NCBI RefSeq assembly: GCF_000455825.1
Contig: NZ_ATAO01000179.1
Span: forward strand, 1-64,000
Direction: 5' to 3'
Source: Microbacterium maritypicum MF109
GTDB lineage: Bacteria > Actinomycetota > Actinomycetes > Actinomycetales > Microbacteriaceae
Length of the DNA stretch: 64,000 nucleotides
Both the position numbers and the translations under genes were made by a program. Of the stretch, positions 6,761 to 19,797 are shown in pieces. Below the pieces are notes generated by a model. That model saw nothing but the letters and a program-made list of their open reading frames with translations, did not search any database and was not told where the DNA came from. Each line of letters opens with the position of its first letter. Position 1 is the stretch's first letter.

Positions 6761-9726
6761 CGGCGGGCGTGGGCCTGGTCCGTCCCGACGTCGATACGGC
6801 CGATGCCGCGCGCATCGCGCTCGAGTGCTGGGGGATCACGGCGACAGCGGAAGAGCTCGGCAGCAACCAGGACCGGAACTTCCTGCTCACGGCAGAAGAC
6901 GGCACGAGGAGCGTGCTGCGGATCGACAACCCGGTGTTCGGCGACGACGAACGCGACGCCCAGCATGTCGCTCTCGAGGCCTACCGCGCTGCCGGCGTTC
7001 GCGTACCGGCAGTGCTCCCCGGCCTCGACGGTGCGCTGACCCAGCGCTGGAACGGCTTCGCCGCGCGGCGCAGTGAGCTCGCGCCGGGCGAGCCGATGGT
7101 GGGTTCCGGATATCTCGCACCCGTCGTGCTCGCGGAGTTCGGCGCGCTCGCCGCCGCCTCCGTGCGCGCGCTGGAACCGCTCCGACACCCCGGGCTGGAT
7201 CGTCGGCAGATGTGGGACATGCGCGTCGCATACGAACAGATCGATGCGCTCGCGCCGTCGATCGCCGATGCCGCACTTCGGGGACGGGTGCTGCGCGCCG
7301 CGACCAAGGCGCACGCCGCCGTCGAACCTCTCGCCGACCGGCTCCCCGTGCAGACGATCCACGGCGACCTCACGGACGACAACGTGATGGGCGAGCGGGG
7401 CGACGACGCACGGCTGCACCCGCGCACGGTGCTCGACCTCGGCGACCTCGGGCTCGGTTGGCGCGTCGCCGAACTGGCGGTGTGCGCGGCATCGATGCTG
7501 CACCACGACCCGGAGCGGCCGCTGCGGGTGATCGAGACGATCGCGGCATTCCATCGCCAGGTGCCGCTGGGCGATGCGGAGGCGAGGGCGGTCTGGCCGC
7601 TCGTGGTGCTGCGCGCTGCCCTGCTGGTGGCGAGCGGGTGGCGTCAGCTCGAGATCGACGGGGACAACGACTACGCGCGTGAGAGGGTCGCGGGCGAGCA
7701 GGCGATCTTCGACGCCGCGACGCTGCTGCCGCTCGTGGAGATGACCGAGCACGTGCTCGCCGCGGTCGGGATCGACGCCCCGGGATTCTCCGCGCCCGAA
7801 CTCGCAGGGGACGACGACGAGGCTCCGCTGCGCGCACTGCTGCCGGATCTCACCGGTCGCGTGGCCGTGATCGATCCGGGTGTCGAGTCTGCCGCCCTCG
7901 ACAACGGGCGCTGGCTCGAGGAATCGGTCGAGCACGCTCTGGTCGCCGATGCATTCGACCTCGGCGCCGCTGTGGCGGTCATGCCGTACGGGGCGTTCCG
8001 CCTGACCCGCGCGACCGTCGACGAGGCGGACCCGGGGCATACCTGGGCGACCGCGACCGAACTGCATCTGCCTCCCGGCCCTCGGGTGCGGGTGGTGGCA
8101 CCGACGGAGGCACGGGTGACGCAGCGGGGCGCGATCGCCCGCTTCGCGCTCGACCTCACCGGTCCGGACGACGGCCAAGAATGGGTGCTGGAGGTCTCGG
8201 GTCTCGATGCGGAGGAGCGGCGCGAGCGCCCCGTCGATGCGGGGGAGACCGTGGGCTGGCTCGCCGCGTCGTTCGAGCCGCGGCGCCTGACCGTCGGAAT
8301 CCACCGCGACGACGCTCCGGAGCGCCAGGCGGACGGAGCGGCACTGATCGCCCCCGATCGGGTCGCGGCCTGGCGCCGCCTCACCGCAGATCCTGCGCCG
8401 CTGCTCGGGCTGCCCTCCTTCGCCCAGCGGGATGATTCGGCGGCGGAGCAGGCGCGCCGTGAGCGCATCTTCGCGGCGGCGCAGGAGCGCTACTACGCGC
8501 ACCCGCCGCAGATCGAGCGTGGCTGGCGGCACCACCTGGTCGACACCACCGCGCGCACCTACATCGACATGGTGAACAACGTCGCCGGTCTCGGCCACGC
8601 GCATCCGAAAGTCGCGGATGCGGCGGACCGCCAGCTGCGCACCCTCGCCACGAACTCCCGGTTCCTGTTCCGCGATCTCGCGGAGTACAGCGAGCGGCTG
8701 CTCGAACTGATGCCGGAGGGCAGCGACCTCGACACCGTCCTGTTGGTCAACAGCGGCTCGGAGGCGGTCGACCTCGCGATCCGTCTGGCCCAGGCCGCGA
8801 CCGGACGGCGGACGGTCGTCGCACTGCGCGAGGCGTACCACGGCTGGACCATGGCGAGCGATGCGGTCACGACCAGCGCCTACGACAATCCCTCCGCCCT
8901 CGCGACGCGCCCGGACTGGGTGCACGTGGCCGATGTCCCCAATCGCTTCCGCGGCACCTATCGAGGCTCCGACGTGGCGGGCGACTACCTCGCCGATCTC
9001 GCTGCCGATCTCGACCGGCTGCAGGACGAGGGACGAGAGGTCGCCGCGTTCCTGTGCGAGTCGATCCTCGGCAACGCGGGAGGCGTGGTGCTCCCCGACG
9101 GCTACCTGGCTGGGGCCTACGCACAGATCAGGGCGGCGGGTGGACTGTGCATCGCCGACGAGGTGCAGGTCGGATTCGGGCGGATGGGATCGACCTTCTG
9201 GGGATTCGAGCTCGCGGACGTCGTGCCCGACATCGTCACGATCGCGAAGCCGATGGGCAACGGGTATCCGATCGGCGGGGTGATCACGACGAAGCGCATC
9301 GCGGACGCGCTGTCGACGCAGGGACAATTCTTCTCGTCTGCGGGGGGAAGCACGCTCAGCTGCCGGGTCGGCATCGCGGTGCTAGACGCGATGGCCGAGG
9401 ACGACCTGCAGCACAACGCCGCAGTGATCGGTGCCCGCCTCGCCGAGGGCCTGCGCGGCCTCGCGGACCGGCATCCGCTCGTCGCCGTCGTCCACGGCGA
9501 GGGGTTGTACCTGGGCGTCGAACTCGTGCGCGATCGCGAGACCATGGAGCCTGCCGCCGCCGAGGCTGCGGCGATCTGCGAGCGGATGCGCGAACTGGGG
9601 GTCATCGTGCTGACGACCTCGGAACGCTCGAACGTGCTGAAGATCAAACCGCCCCTGTGCCTCAGCGCCGAGAGCGCCGACCACGTCGTCGCGATGCTGG
9701 ATCGCGTGCTCACCGAGGGATGGTGA
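6757..9726 (+). CDS. Fusion protein: aminoglycoside-phosphotransferase-like kinase, degenerate middle domain, class III aminotransferase
   Basis: A 989-residue multidomain enzyme. Residues about 1-340 form an APH/choline-kinase-like domain with the catalytic loop HGDLTDDN (H202, D204, N209) and a following LDLGDLG metal site. Residues about 350-560 form a beta-rich middle segment with patterns that recall a worn M23 or biotinyl/lipoyl-like domain (VRVVAPTEARV, PVDAGETVGWLA). Residues about 570-989 are a class III PLP aminotransferase with NSGSEAVDLAIR, CIADEVQVGFGR and the Schiff-base lysine K831 in IAKPMGNGYP. Related fusions are known in Actinobacteria and proteobacteria; the animal relatives of the C-terminal domain act on phosphoethanolamine or phosphohydroxylysine. 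A kinase followed by a phospho-lyase or transaminase on the same amino compound is a plausible inference. An amino acid permease follows. Confidence 0.88.
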   Translation: MTAGVGLVRPDVDTADAARIALECWGITATAEELGSNQDRNFLLTAEDGTRSVLRIDNPVFGDDERDAQHVALEAYRAAGVRVPAVLPGLDGALTQRWNGFAARRSELAPGEPMVGSGYLAPVVLAEFGALAAASVRALEPLRHPGLDRRQMWDMRVAYEQIDALAPSIADAALRGRVLRAATKAHAAVEPLADRLPVQTIHGDLTDDNVMGERGDDARLHPRTVLDLGDLGLGWRVAELAVCAASMLHHDPERPLRVIETIAAFHRQVPLGDAEARAVWPLVVLRAALLVASGWRQLEIDGDNDYARERVAGEQAIFDAATLLPLVEMTEHVLAAVGIDAPGFSAPELAGDDDEAPLRALLPDLTGRVAVIDPGVESAALDNGRWLEESVEHALVADAFDLGAAVAVMPYGAFRLTRATVDEADPGHTWATATELHLPPGPRVRVVAPTEARVTQRGAIARFALDLTGPDDGQEWVLEVSGLDAEERRERPVDAGETVGWLAASFEPRRLTVGIHRDDAPERQADGAALIAPDRVAAWRRLTADPAPLLGLPSFAQRDDSAAEQARRERIFAAAQERYYAHPPQIERGWRHHLVDTTARTYIDMVNNVAGLGHAHPKVADAADRQLRTLATNSRFLFRDLAEYSERLLELMPEGSDLDTVLLVNSGSEAVDLAIRLAQAATGRRTVVALREAYHGWTMASDAVTTSAYDNPSALATRPDWVHVADVPNRFRGTYRGSDVAGDYLADLAADLDRLQDEGREVAAFLCESILGNAGGVVLPDGYLAGAYAQIRAAGGLCIADEVQVGFGRMGSTFWGFELADVVPDIVTIAKPMGNGYPIGGVITTKRIADALSTQGQFFSSAGGSTLSCRVGIAVLDAMAEDDLQHNAAVIGARLAEGLRGLADRHPLVAVVHGEGLYLGVELVRDRETMEPAAAEAAAICERMRELGVIVLTTSERSNVLKIKPPLCLSAESADHVVAMLDRVLTEGW

Positions 9727-9756
9727 GGTCGGGCGTCTCCTTCGAATCCCGCCGTC

Positions 9757-9858
9757 GTTCGGAATGTTAAAAGCGCATTTCGAACCGAATTCACCGTAGC
9801 GCTGACGATTCCCTCCGGTCCATACTGTTGCTCAGCGTCGGACGACCCGAAGTCCGAC
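9757..9858 (+). promoter_or_regulatory. Control region of the amino acid permease with two inverted repeats
   Basis: This AT-richer gap holds a 10-bp inverted repeat with one mismatch, GTTCGGAATG (9757-9766) and CATTTCGAAC (9776-9785), 9 bases apart, which looks like an operator. A possible -10 hexamer CATACT lies at 9821-9826. Downstream, GTCGGAC (9837-9843) and GTCCGAC (9852-9858) form a perfect 7-bp hairpin inside the presumed 5' leader. The permease start has a GAGGAG ribosome site. I could not place a convincing -35 box. Confidence 0.4.
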
Positions 9859-9885
9859 CCATGCGCTGTCCCCCGAGGAGTACCC

Positions 9886-11313
9886 ATGGCCACGAAGACG
9901 AAGCCGCTCGCGCACGGCGGAGGAACGCTCAAACGAAATCTCGGACTGTGGGCGATCGTCGGGCTCGGGCTCGGATACATGACGCCGACGGTCGTGTTCG
10001 ACACGTTCGGCATGGTCGCCCGTGACACCGACGACGTCGTACCGGCCGCCTACCTGGTCGCCTTGGTCGTGATGGTCTTCACGGCGATCAGCTACGGCAA
10101 GATCTCGAGCGCGATCCCGAGTGCCGGTTCGGCGTACACGTACGTGCGCGAGTCGATCCACCCGAATCTGGGGTTCATGGTCGGGTGGACCTCGCTGATC
10201 GACTACGTGCTGCTGCCGATGGTCAACTGCCTCATCATCCGCAGCTACCTCGAAGCGCTGTTCCCCGAGATCCCGGGCTGGATCTGGGTCGTGCTGTACT
10301 GCATCCTCGTCACCACCATCATCTACCTCACGATGCGCGGCACCTCGAACATGAACATGATCCTCCTGGTGTTCTCGATCGTCGTCATGGCCGTGTTCGT
10401 GGTGATGGTGATCGCCCAGCTGATGCGCGGCGAGGGGGCGGGAACGGTCGCGTCGATGACCCCGTTCTTCCACGACGGCGCCACGATGGGCGCGGTGCTG
10501 ATGGGCGCCACGATCGTCTGCTTCTCGTTCATCGGCTTCGACGCCGTCACGATGTACGCGGAGGAGGCGAAGGATCCGAAGATCATGCCGAAGGCCATCC
10601 TGTTGACGGTGCTGCTGGGCGGGGCGATCTTCCTGATCTCGGGTTACCTCACGCAGTTGCGCTTCCCCGACTGGAACGAGTTCGCGCCCGGCGGCGACAT
10701 GCAGTTCGTCGAGGACTCCACCCTCCCGATCATCGGCAACCTGGTCGGCGGACCCGTGCTCATGGCGGTGCTCACCGCGGCCGGTTTCTGCGCGACCCTC
10801 GCCTCGGGCCTCGCCTCGCACGCCTCGGTGTCGCGCATGCTGTTGGTGATGGGGCGCAACAACGTGCTGCCGCAGAAGGCGTTCGGCTACATCAACCCGC
10901 GCACCCACACGCCGACGTTCAACATCGTGCTGGTCGGCGCCATCTCCCTGCTGGCGATCCCGTTCACCCTGGAGCTGATCGCGGCGTGGATCAACTTCGG
11001 GGCGCTGATCGCCTTCACGTTCGTCAACATCTCGGTGATCGCCTGGTTCGCGATCCGCAAGGGCCGTCGCAAGACGCCCGGCGACATCTTCAACTTCATC
11101 GTGATGCCCGGCATCGGCATGGTCCTCACCGGCCTGCTCTGGGCGAACCTGCATGAAGACGCTCTGCGCGGGGGCCTCGTGTGGACCGCGATCGGAGTGG
11201 TCTACCTCGCGATCATCACCAAGGGCTTCCGCAAGAAGGTCGTCGCGTTCGACGAGAACCAGGCGGTGACCGGGTACAACAAGGTCGTCAAGGTGCCGGT
11301 CGACGAGAGCTGA
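9886..11313 (+). CDS. APC family amino acid permease
   Basis: 475-residue inner-membrane transporter with about twelve hydrophobic segments. The APC-superfamily glycine-rich first helix is seen as WAIVGLGLGYMTPTVVFDTFG, and the conserved loop after helix 2 as SAIPSAGSAYTYVRESI. The GFDAVTMYAEEAKDPK motif around residue 220 is typical of the cationic-amino-acid/ethanolamine permease branch. The preceding kinase-aminotransferase fusion suggests an amine or amino acid substrate, but this is inferred from position only. The ATG has GAGGAG 6 bases upstream. A strong terminator follows and is shared with the convergent gdhA. Confidence 0.9.
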   Translation: MATKTKPLAHGGGTLKRNLGLWAIVGLGLGYMTPTVVFDTFGMVARDTDDVVPAAYLVALVVMVFTAISYGKISSAIPSAGSAYTYVRESIHPNLGFMVGWTSLIDYVLLPMVNCLIIRSYLEALFPEIPGWIWVVLYCILVTTIIYLTMRGTSNMNMILLVFSIVVMAVFVVMVIAQLMRGEGAGTVASMTPFFHDGATMGAVLMGATIVCFSFIGFDAVTMYAEEAKDPKIMPKAILLTVLLGGAIFLISGYLTQLRFPDWNEFAPGGDMQFVEDSTLPIIGNLVGGPVLMAVLTAAGFCATLASGLASHASVSRMLLVMGRNNVLPQKAFGYINPRTHTPTFNIVLVGAISLLAIPFTLELIAAWINFGALIAFTFVNISVIAWFAIRKGRRKTPGDIFNFIVMPGIGMVLTGLLWANLHEDALRGGLVWTAIGVVYLAIITKGFRKKVVAFDENQAVTGYNKVVKVPVDES

Positions 11314-11332
11314 CGACGGCTCCGTGACGCAG

Positions 11333-11366
11333 AAGAGCCGCCTTCCGAAGAGGAAGGCGGCTCTTT
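11333..11366. terminator. Bidirectional rho-independent terminator between the permease and gdhA
   Basis: A perfect 14-bp hairpin, AAGAGCCGCCTTCC (11333-11346) and GGAAGGCGGCTCTT (11353-11366 on the other arm, ending in TTT), has a 5-6 base loop. A T-run follows on the plus strand and an A-run precedes it, so it can stop transcription arriving from either convergent gene. Confidence 0.9.
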
Positions 11367-11385
11367 CGTCGCAGGAAGGGACGGA

Positions 11386-15584
<4,199 letters not shown>

Positions 15585-15694
15585 CCTTCGAGAGTATCCC
15601 TCGGGGAAGGGGTGTCCTGCACGCATGACGGACTGCGTCCGGGCACGCGATCGAGAGAAGCACCGGGGCTTCCCGGCGACCTACGATGGGGGGA

Positions 15695-16864
15695 ATGCGC
15701 ATCTCAGCGAATCCCCTCCGCGGACAGCAGTTCCCTGCCGTCCTCCTCCTCGTCGCGGCCGGGCTCGGGCTGCTCCTCGCGAACCTCCCGACTCACGACG
15801 CGCTCGCCGCCTTCCTCGACTTCCACATCGCGATCCCCGGCACCGCTCTCGACCTGTCCATCGCGCACTGGGTGTCCGACGGTCTTCTCGCCGTCTTCTT
15901 CCTCGTCGTGGCCATCGAGCTGCGTCACGAACTGACCCACGGCGAGCTCGACTCCCCACGCAAGGCCGTGCAGCCCGCGATCGCGGCAACCGGAGGCGTG
16001 CTCGTCCCGATCGCGGTCTACCTCCTGATCGCCGGCGGCGACGGCACCACGGCGCCGGGCTGGCCCATCCCCACGGCGACCGACATCGCCTTCGCCCTCG
16101 GGGTGCTGGCGATGTTCGGCAAGGGGCTGCCGTCGCGGGTGCGCGTCTTCCTGCTCGCGCTGGCCATCCTCGACGACATCATCGGCATCATCTTCATCGC
16201 GGTGCTGTTCGCCGAAGACGTGCAGTGGCTGCTGTTCGGCCTCGCGATCGTCGGCGTCGCGGTGTTCTGGGCGCTGAGCCGGCTCCTGCACGCCAAGGGG
16301 CACCCGCTGATCGCGGTGGCGATGGTCCTGGTCGGCGTGCTCACCTGGGGCCTGGTCGCTTCCTCCGGCATCCATGCCACGATCGCCGGTGTGCTGCTGG
16401 GCCTCGTGATGTCGCCCGTTCCCGCCGGTCGCACCCGGCATGCGCTCGAACCGACCGTGAACGGTGCGATCCTGCCGCTGTTCGCGTTCGTCGCGGCGTT
16501 CGTCGTGATCCCCGCCGTGTCGATCACGCAGCTGTCGCCGGCGTTCTGGGCCATCGTGGTGGCCCTGCCCGTGGGCAAGATCATCGGCATCTCGCTGTTC
16601 GGCTGGCTGGCGATGCGCATCCGCCCGAAGGGCGCCGATCCGGCGCTGCCGTTCGCCGACATCCTCGCCGCGGGAGCCCTCGGCGGCATCGGCTTCACGG
16701 TCTCTCTGCTGCTGGCGAATCTCGCCTTCGCCGACGACGGCGGCATCAGGGACCAGGCGATCCTCGGCGTGCTCGTGGGGTCGCTGATCGCTCTCGTGCT
16801 CTCCGGGATCATCGTGTCGCTGCGGGCCCGCTGGTACCGTCGGGTCGCATCCGCAGCATCCTGA
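15695..16864 (+). CDS. nhaA: Na+/H+ antiporter NhaA
   Basis: Inner-membrane exchanger that exports sodium in return for protons and controls internal pH. The 389 residues carry the NhaA hallmarks: a first helix followed by a short beta-hairpin region (NLPTHDALAAFLDF), VFFLVVAIELRHE, PTATDIAFALGVLAMFG, and the two membrane aspartates in ALAILDDIIGIIFIAV. I chose the second of two in-frame ATGs. TACGAT at 15682-15687 precedes it by 7 bases and overlaps the first ATG (15686), so the mRNA probably begins at 15695. The gene is divergent from ppc. Confidence 0.94.
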   Translation: MRISANPLRGQQFPAVLLLVAAGLGLLLANLPTHDALAAFLDFHIAIPGTALDLSIAHWVSDGLLAVFFLVVAIELRHELTHGELDSPRKAVQPAIAATGGVLVPIAVYLLIAGGDGTTAPGWPIPTATDIAFALGVLAMFGKGLPSRVRVFLLALAILDDIIGIIFIAVLFAEDVQWLLFGLAIVGVAVFWALSRLLHAKGHPLIAVAMVLVGVLTWGLVASSGIHATIAGVLLGLVMSPVPAGRTRHALEPTVNGAILPLFAFVAAFVVIPAVSITQLSPAFWAIVVALPVGKIIGISLFGWLAMRIRPKGADPALPFADILAAGALGGIGFTVSLLLANLAFADDGGIRDQAILGVLVGSLIALVLSGIIVSLRARWYRRVASAAS

Positions 16865-16928
16865 GAGGCATCATGACGGGAAGTCCGACTCGGGGCCTCT
16901 CCGCGCCCGACCGATTCGAGGAGGAAGC

Positions 16929-17606
16929 GTGAGCGCTCAGCCCGAGACCGATGCCGGCGTCGACGACGCACAGGATCCGCTCCGTCAGGCCGCCGACACC
17001 ATGCACGCGGTCAGGGACCGCTGCGTGTGGTCGCAGCAGATCACGCACCGCGACCTCGTGCCGTACCTCATCGAGGAGTCGCACGAGGTGATCGACGCGG
17101 TCGAGGCCGGCAGTCGCGACGACCTTCGCGAGGAGCTGGGCGATCTGCTGTGGCAGGTGCTGTTCCACTCCGCCATCGCGGCTCAGGACCCGGATGATCC
17201 GTTCGACATCGACGATGTGGCGCGCACGCTCACCGAGAAGATGGTGCGTCGCCATCCTCACGTGTTCGCCGGGGAGGTCGCCGACACCCCCGAACAGGTG
17301 CTGGTGCACTGGAACGCGGCGAAGGCGGCCGAGAAGCGCACGCGACGCAGCGTGCTCGACGGTGTGCCGCGGGGGATGCCGGCGCTCGCGCTCGCACAGA
17401 AGCTCGCGGGCCGCGCCGCCGGTGCGGGCGTGACGATCGACCCGACACCGGCCGCCGTCTCGCCGGACTCGGAAGCGGAGCTCGGCGAAGCGCTCCTCGC
17501 CCTCGTCGCGACGGCGCGCGCCGAGGGCTGGGATGCCGAGCGGGCGCTGCGCGAGCGGCTGCGGGTGCTCGAAGACGACGTGCGCGCGGCCGAAGCCGCC
17601 TCCTGA
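16929..17606 (+). CDS. mazG: MazG family nucleoside triphosphate pyrophosphohydrolase
   Basis: House-cleaning enzyme that hydrolyses NTPs or aberrant nucleotides to the monophosphate and pyrophosphate. The all-alpha MazG core occupies about residues 20-130, with the magnesium-binding set EESHEVIDAVEAG followed by LREELGDLLWQVLFHS, and then KMVRRHPHVFAGE. The C-terminal part is shorter and more variable than in the two-domain E. coli protein. The GTG start is preceded by GAGGAGGAAG at good distance. In Mycobacterium mazG lies close to eno; here eno is about 15 kb away. Confidence 0.93.
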   Translation: MSAQPETDAGVDDAQDPLRQAADTMHAVRDRCVWSQQITHRDLVPYLIEESHEVIDAVEAGSRDDLREELGDLLWQVLFHSAIAAQDPDDPFDIDDVARTLTEKMVRRHPHVFAGEVADTPEQVLVHWNAAKAAEKRTRRSVLDGVPRGMPALALAQKLAGRAAGAGVTIDPTPAAVSPDSEAELGEALLALVATARAEGWDAERALRERLRVLEDDVRAAEAAS

Positions 17607-17648
17607 CGCCCGGCGCGACGACGCCGACAGACCTGGGAAGATGGAACC

Positions 17649-18926
17649 GTGGCTACCGTGAATCCGCCGCGCGGCATGCGCGACATCCTCCCCGCCGACA
17701 AGGCCCGCCGTGAGCGTGTGCTCTCCGTCATCCGCGAGCGCTACCTCGCACACGGATTCGACGAGATCGAGACGCCCGTCGTCGAGGACTACGACCGACT
17801 GCATGCCGGTATCGGCGGCGACAACGAGAAGCTCTCCTACAACATCCTGCGCCGTGGTCTCGATGCCGATGCGATCCGCGCCGCCGCCGACGACCCGGCC
17901 GCGCTCTCCGATCTCGGCCTCCGGTACGACCTGACCGTGCCGCTCGCGCGCTTCTACGCGAGCAACCGTGGCCAGCTCCCCACCGTGTTCCGCTCGATCC
18001 AGATCGGTCCGGTCTGGCGCGCCGAGCGTCCGCAGAAGGGCCGCTACCGTCAGTTCGTGCAGTGCGACATCGACATCATGGGCGATGACTCCTCGCGCGC
18101 CGAGGCCGAGCTGATGGTCGCCTCGCTCGACGCCGTCGACGCGCTGGGCCTCGAGGGCGCGACCGTGCGCATCAACGACCGCCGGGTTCTGGATTGGATG
18201 CTCGACAGCTTCGGGTTCACGGCGGAGGAGCGCCCAGGGGTGCTCATCACGATCGACAAGCTCGACAAGATCGGCCCCGAGGGGGTGGCGGCCGAGCTGC
18301 GGGAGCGCAGTGCCTCGACTGCGGCCGCCGACGCGTTCGACGCCTTCCTGCGCCGCCCGCAGACCATGGAGTACCACCCGTTCGGCGAGCGGCAGATCCG
18401 CAAGGCGCTGCCCGAGGGGGCACCGGCCGAGCTGGTCGAGCACCTGGTCGGCATCGGCGAGGCCGTGGCCGCGGGGCGCGGGCAGTCCGACATCCCGCTC
18501 GTCTTCGATCCGTTCCTCGTGCGTGGCATGGGGTACTACACGGGCACGATCTTCGAGCTCGCGCACCCCTCCGTCGGGTACTCGCTCGGTGGCGGCGGCC
18601 GGTATGACGGCATGATCGGGCGCTTCCTCGGGCAGCAGGTACCGGCGGTGGGCTTCTCGCTCGGATTCGAACGCCTGGTCGACTTGATCGCCGATGAGGC
18701 CGATGCCGGGGCGCAGGCGGTCGTGCTCATCCACGATGCCGAAGTTCCGGTGCACGAGCTGGTCCGGCACAAGGCGGCACTGATCGCCGGCGGGGCCAGG
18801 GTGCGGCTCGAGCGACGCACCAAGAACGTCAAGGCGCTGCTGGAGCGATCGGCTGCCGACGGCTACACCGCCTTCGCGACCGTCTCCACCGGTGCCGGCG
18901 AGCTGGAGCTCAAGCCGCTCTCCTGA
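17649..18926 (+). CDS. hisS: Histidine--tRNA ligase
   Basis: Charges tRNA-His. The 425-residue class II synthetase shows PPRGMRDILP at the N-terminus, motif 2 as FRSIQIGPVWRAERPQKGRY, the HisA signature GMGYYTGTIFE and motif 3 in GGGGRYDGMIG plus GFSLGFERL, followed by an anticodon-binding C-terminal domain. The length matches the family. The GTG start has only a GAAGAT hexamer 6 bases upstream and no clear ribosome site, so it may be leaderless. It lies 42 bases after mazG on the same strand. Confidence 0.95.
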   Translation: MATVNPPRGMRDILPADKARRERVLSVIRERYLAHGFDEIETPVVEDYDRLHAGIGGDNEKLSYNILRRGLDADAIRAAADDPAALSDLGLRYDLTVPLARFYASNRGQLPTVFRSIQIGPVWRAERPQKGRYRQFVQCDIDIMGDDSSRAEAELMVASLDAVDALGLEGATVRINDRRVLDWMLDSFGFTAEERPGVLITIDKLDKIGPEGVAAELRERSASTAAADAFDAFLRRPQTMEYHPFGERQIRKALPEGAPAELVEHLVGIGEAVAAGRGQSDIPLVFDPFLVRGMGYYTGTIFELAHPSVGYSLGGGGRYDGMIGRFLGQQVPAVGFSLGFERLVDLIADEADAGAQAVVLIHDAEVPVHELVRHKAALIAGGARVRLERRTKNVKALLERSAADGYTAFATVSTGAGELELKPLS

Positions 18927-18990
18927 CGAGCCGGGGTCGTCGCCGGATCCCGTTCACGCCGCGTTCACGGTGTCGGGATGGAATCAGGAC

Positions 18991-19797
18991 GTGAGCCGCT
19001 TCCGCATCCCCGTTCTGGCCGGGGTGACACTCGTCGCGCTCCTCATCGGCTTCCGGCTCGTGCTCGGCCGACAGGCGGCGCTCGCGCGACGGCGGATCGG
19101 GAAGCCGCTGGGGGAGGAAGCACTCGATGCGGATCGCCTCTGGCGTCGAGGTCTCGACGGAGCGCCCCTCGACCTGCTGGTGCTCGGCGACTCGATCGCC
19201 GCGGGTCTCGGAGCCGAGCACCGCAAGGAGACGCTCGGCGGGCGTCTGGCGAAGTCGACAGGACGCCGGATGCACCGCCCCGTGAGGCTGCGCACGGCGG
19301 CAGCGGTCGGTGCGGAGTCGCCCGATCTCCCCGCTCAGCTCGACGCCCTGCCCGCCGAGTACCGCCCACACGTGGCCGTGATCGTCGTCGGAGGGAACGA
19401 CGTGACCCACCGGCTGCCGGTGGGGCTGTCCGCGCAGCATCTGCACGAGACGATCCGCCGGCTGCGCGAGATGGGTGCCGAGGTCGTCGTGGGCACCTGC
19501 CCCGACCTCGGTGCGTTGCGCGCCGTGCCGCAGCCCCTCCGGCGGATCGCGTCGAGCCTGTCGCGCCGTCTCGCTGAGATCCAGGACGAGACGGCCCGAC
19601 AGGCGGGCGCCGAGCCGGTGGATCTGCGCCACGCGGTGGGATCGATGTTCTTCGACGAGCCCGAAGCGATGTTCAGCCTCGACCGCTTCCATCCGAGCGC
19701 GCTCGGGTATCGCCGCACAGCCGAGGCGCTGCTGCCGGCGGTGTATCGCGCGGCGGAGAGGTCGCTCAGCTCGCGCCGTCCGTCGGCTCCGCGCTGA
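18991..19797 (+). CDS. SGNH/GDSL-type esterase, membrane-anchored
   Basis: 268-residue hydrolase with an N-terminal membrane helix (IPVLAGVTLVALLIG, residues 6-20), so the enzyme probably faces the cell exterior. The SGNH blocks are present: LVLGDSIAAG with nucleophile Ser68, VVIVGGNDVTHR for the oxyanion Asn, and FHPSALGYR near the end carrying the catalytic Asp/His pair. The open frame extends back into hisS, but the residues before the GTG at 18991 look non-coding, so this start is preferred. The 3' end overlaps the convergent VOC gene by 32 bases. The substrate is unknown; lipids or acetylated envelope sugars are possible. Confidence 0.85.
   Translation: MSRFRIPVLAGVTLVALLIGFRLVLGRQAALARRRIGKPLGEEALDADRLWRRGLDGAPLDLLVLGDSIAAGLGAEHRKETLGGRLAKSTGRRMHRPVRLRTAAAVGAESPDLPAQLDALPAEYRPHVAVIVVGGNDVTHRLPVGLSAQHLHETIRRLREMGAEVVVGTCPDLGALRAVPQPLRRIASSLSRRLAEIQDETARQAGAEPVDLRHAVGSMFFDEPEAMFSLDRFHPSALGYRRTAEALLPAVYRAAERSLSSRRPSAPR

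Noticed and set aside
6685-9327. 880-codon open frame antisense to the kinase-aminotransferase fusion
   Set aside because: No domain can be recognised, whereas the plus strand has intact catalytic motifs throughout.
18892-18990. Longer start of the GDSL hydrolase inside hisS
   Set aside because: The added residues are Ser/Pro-rich shadow sequence of hisS; the GTG at 18991 begins just before the membrane helix.
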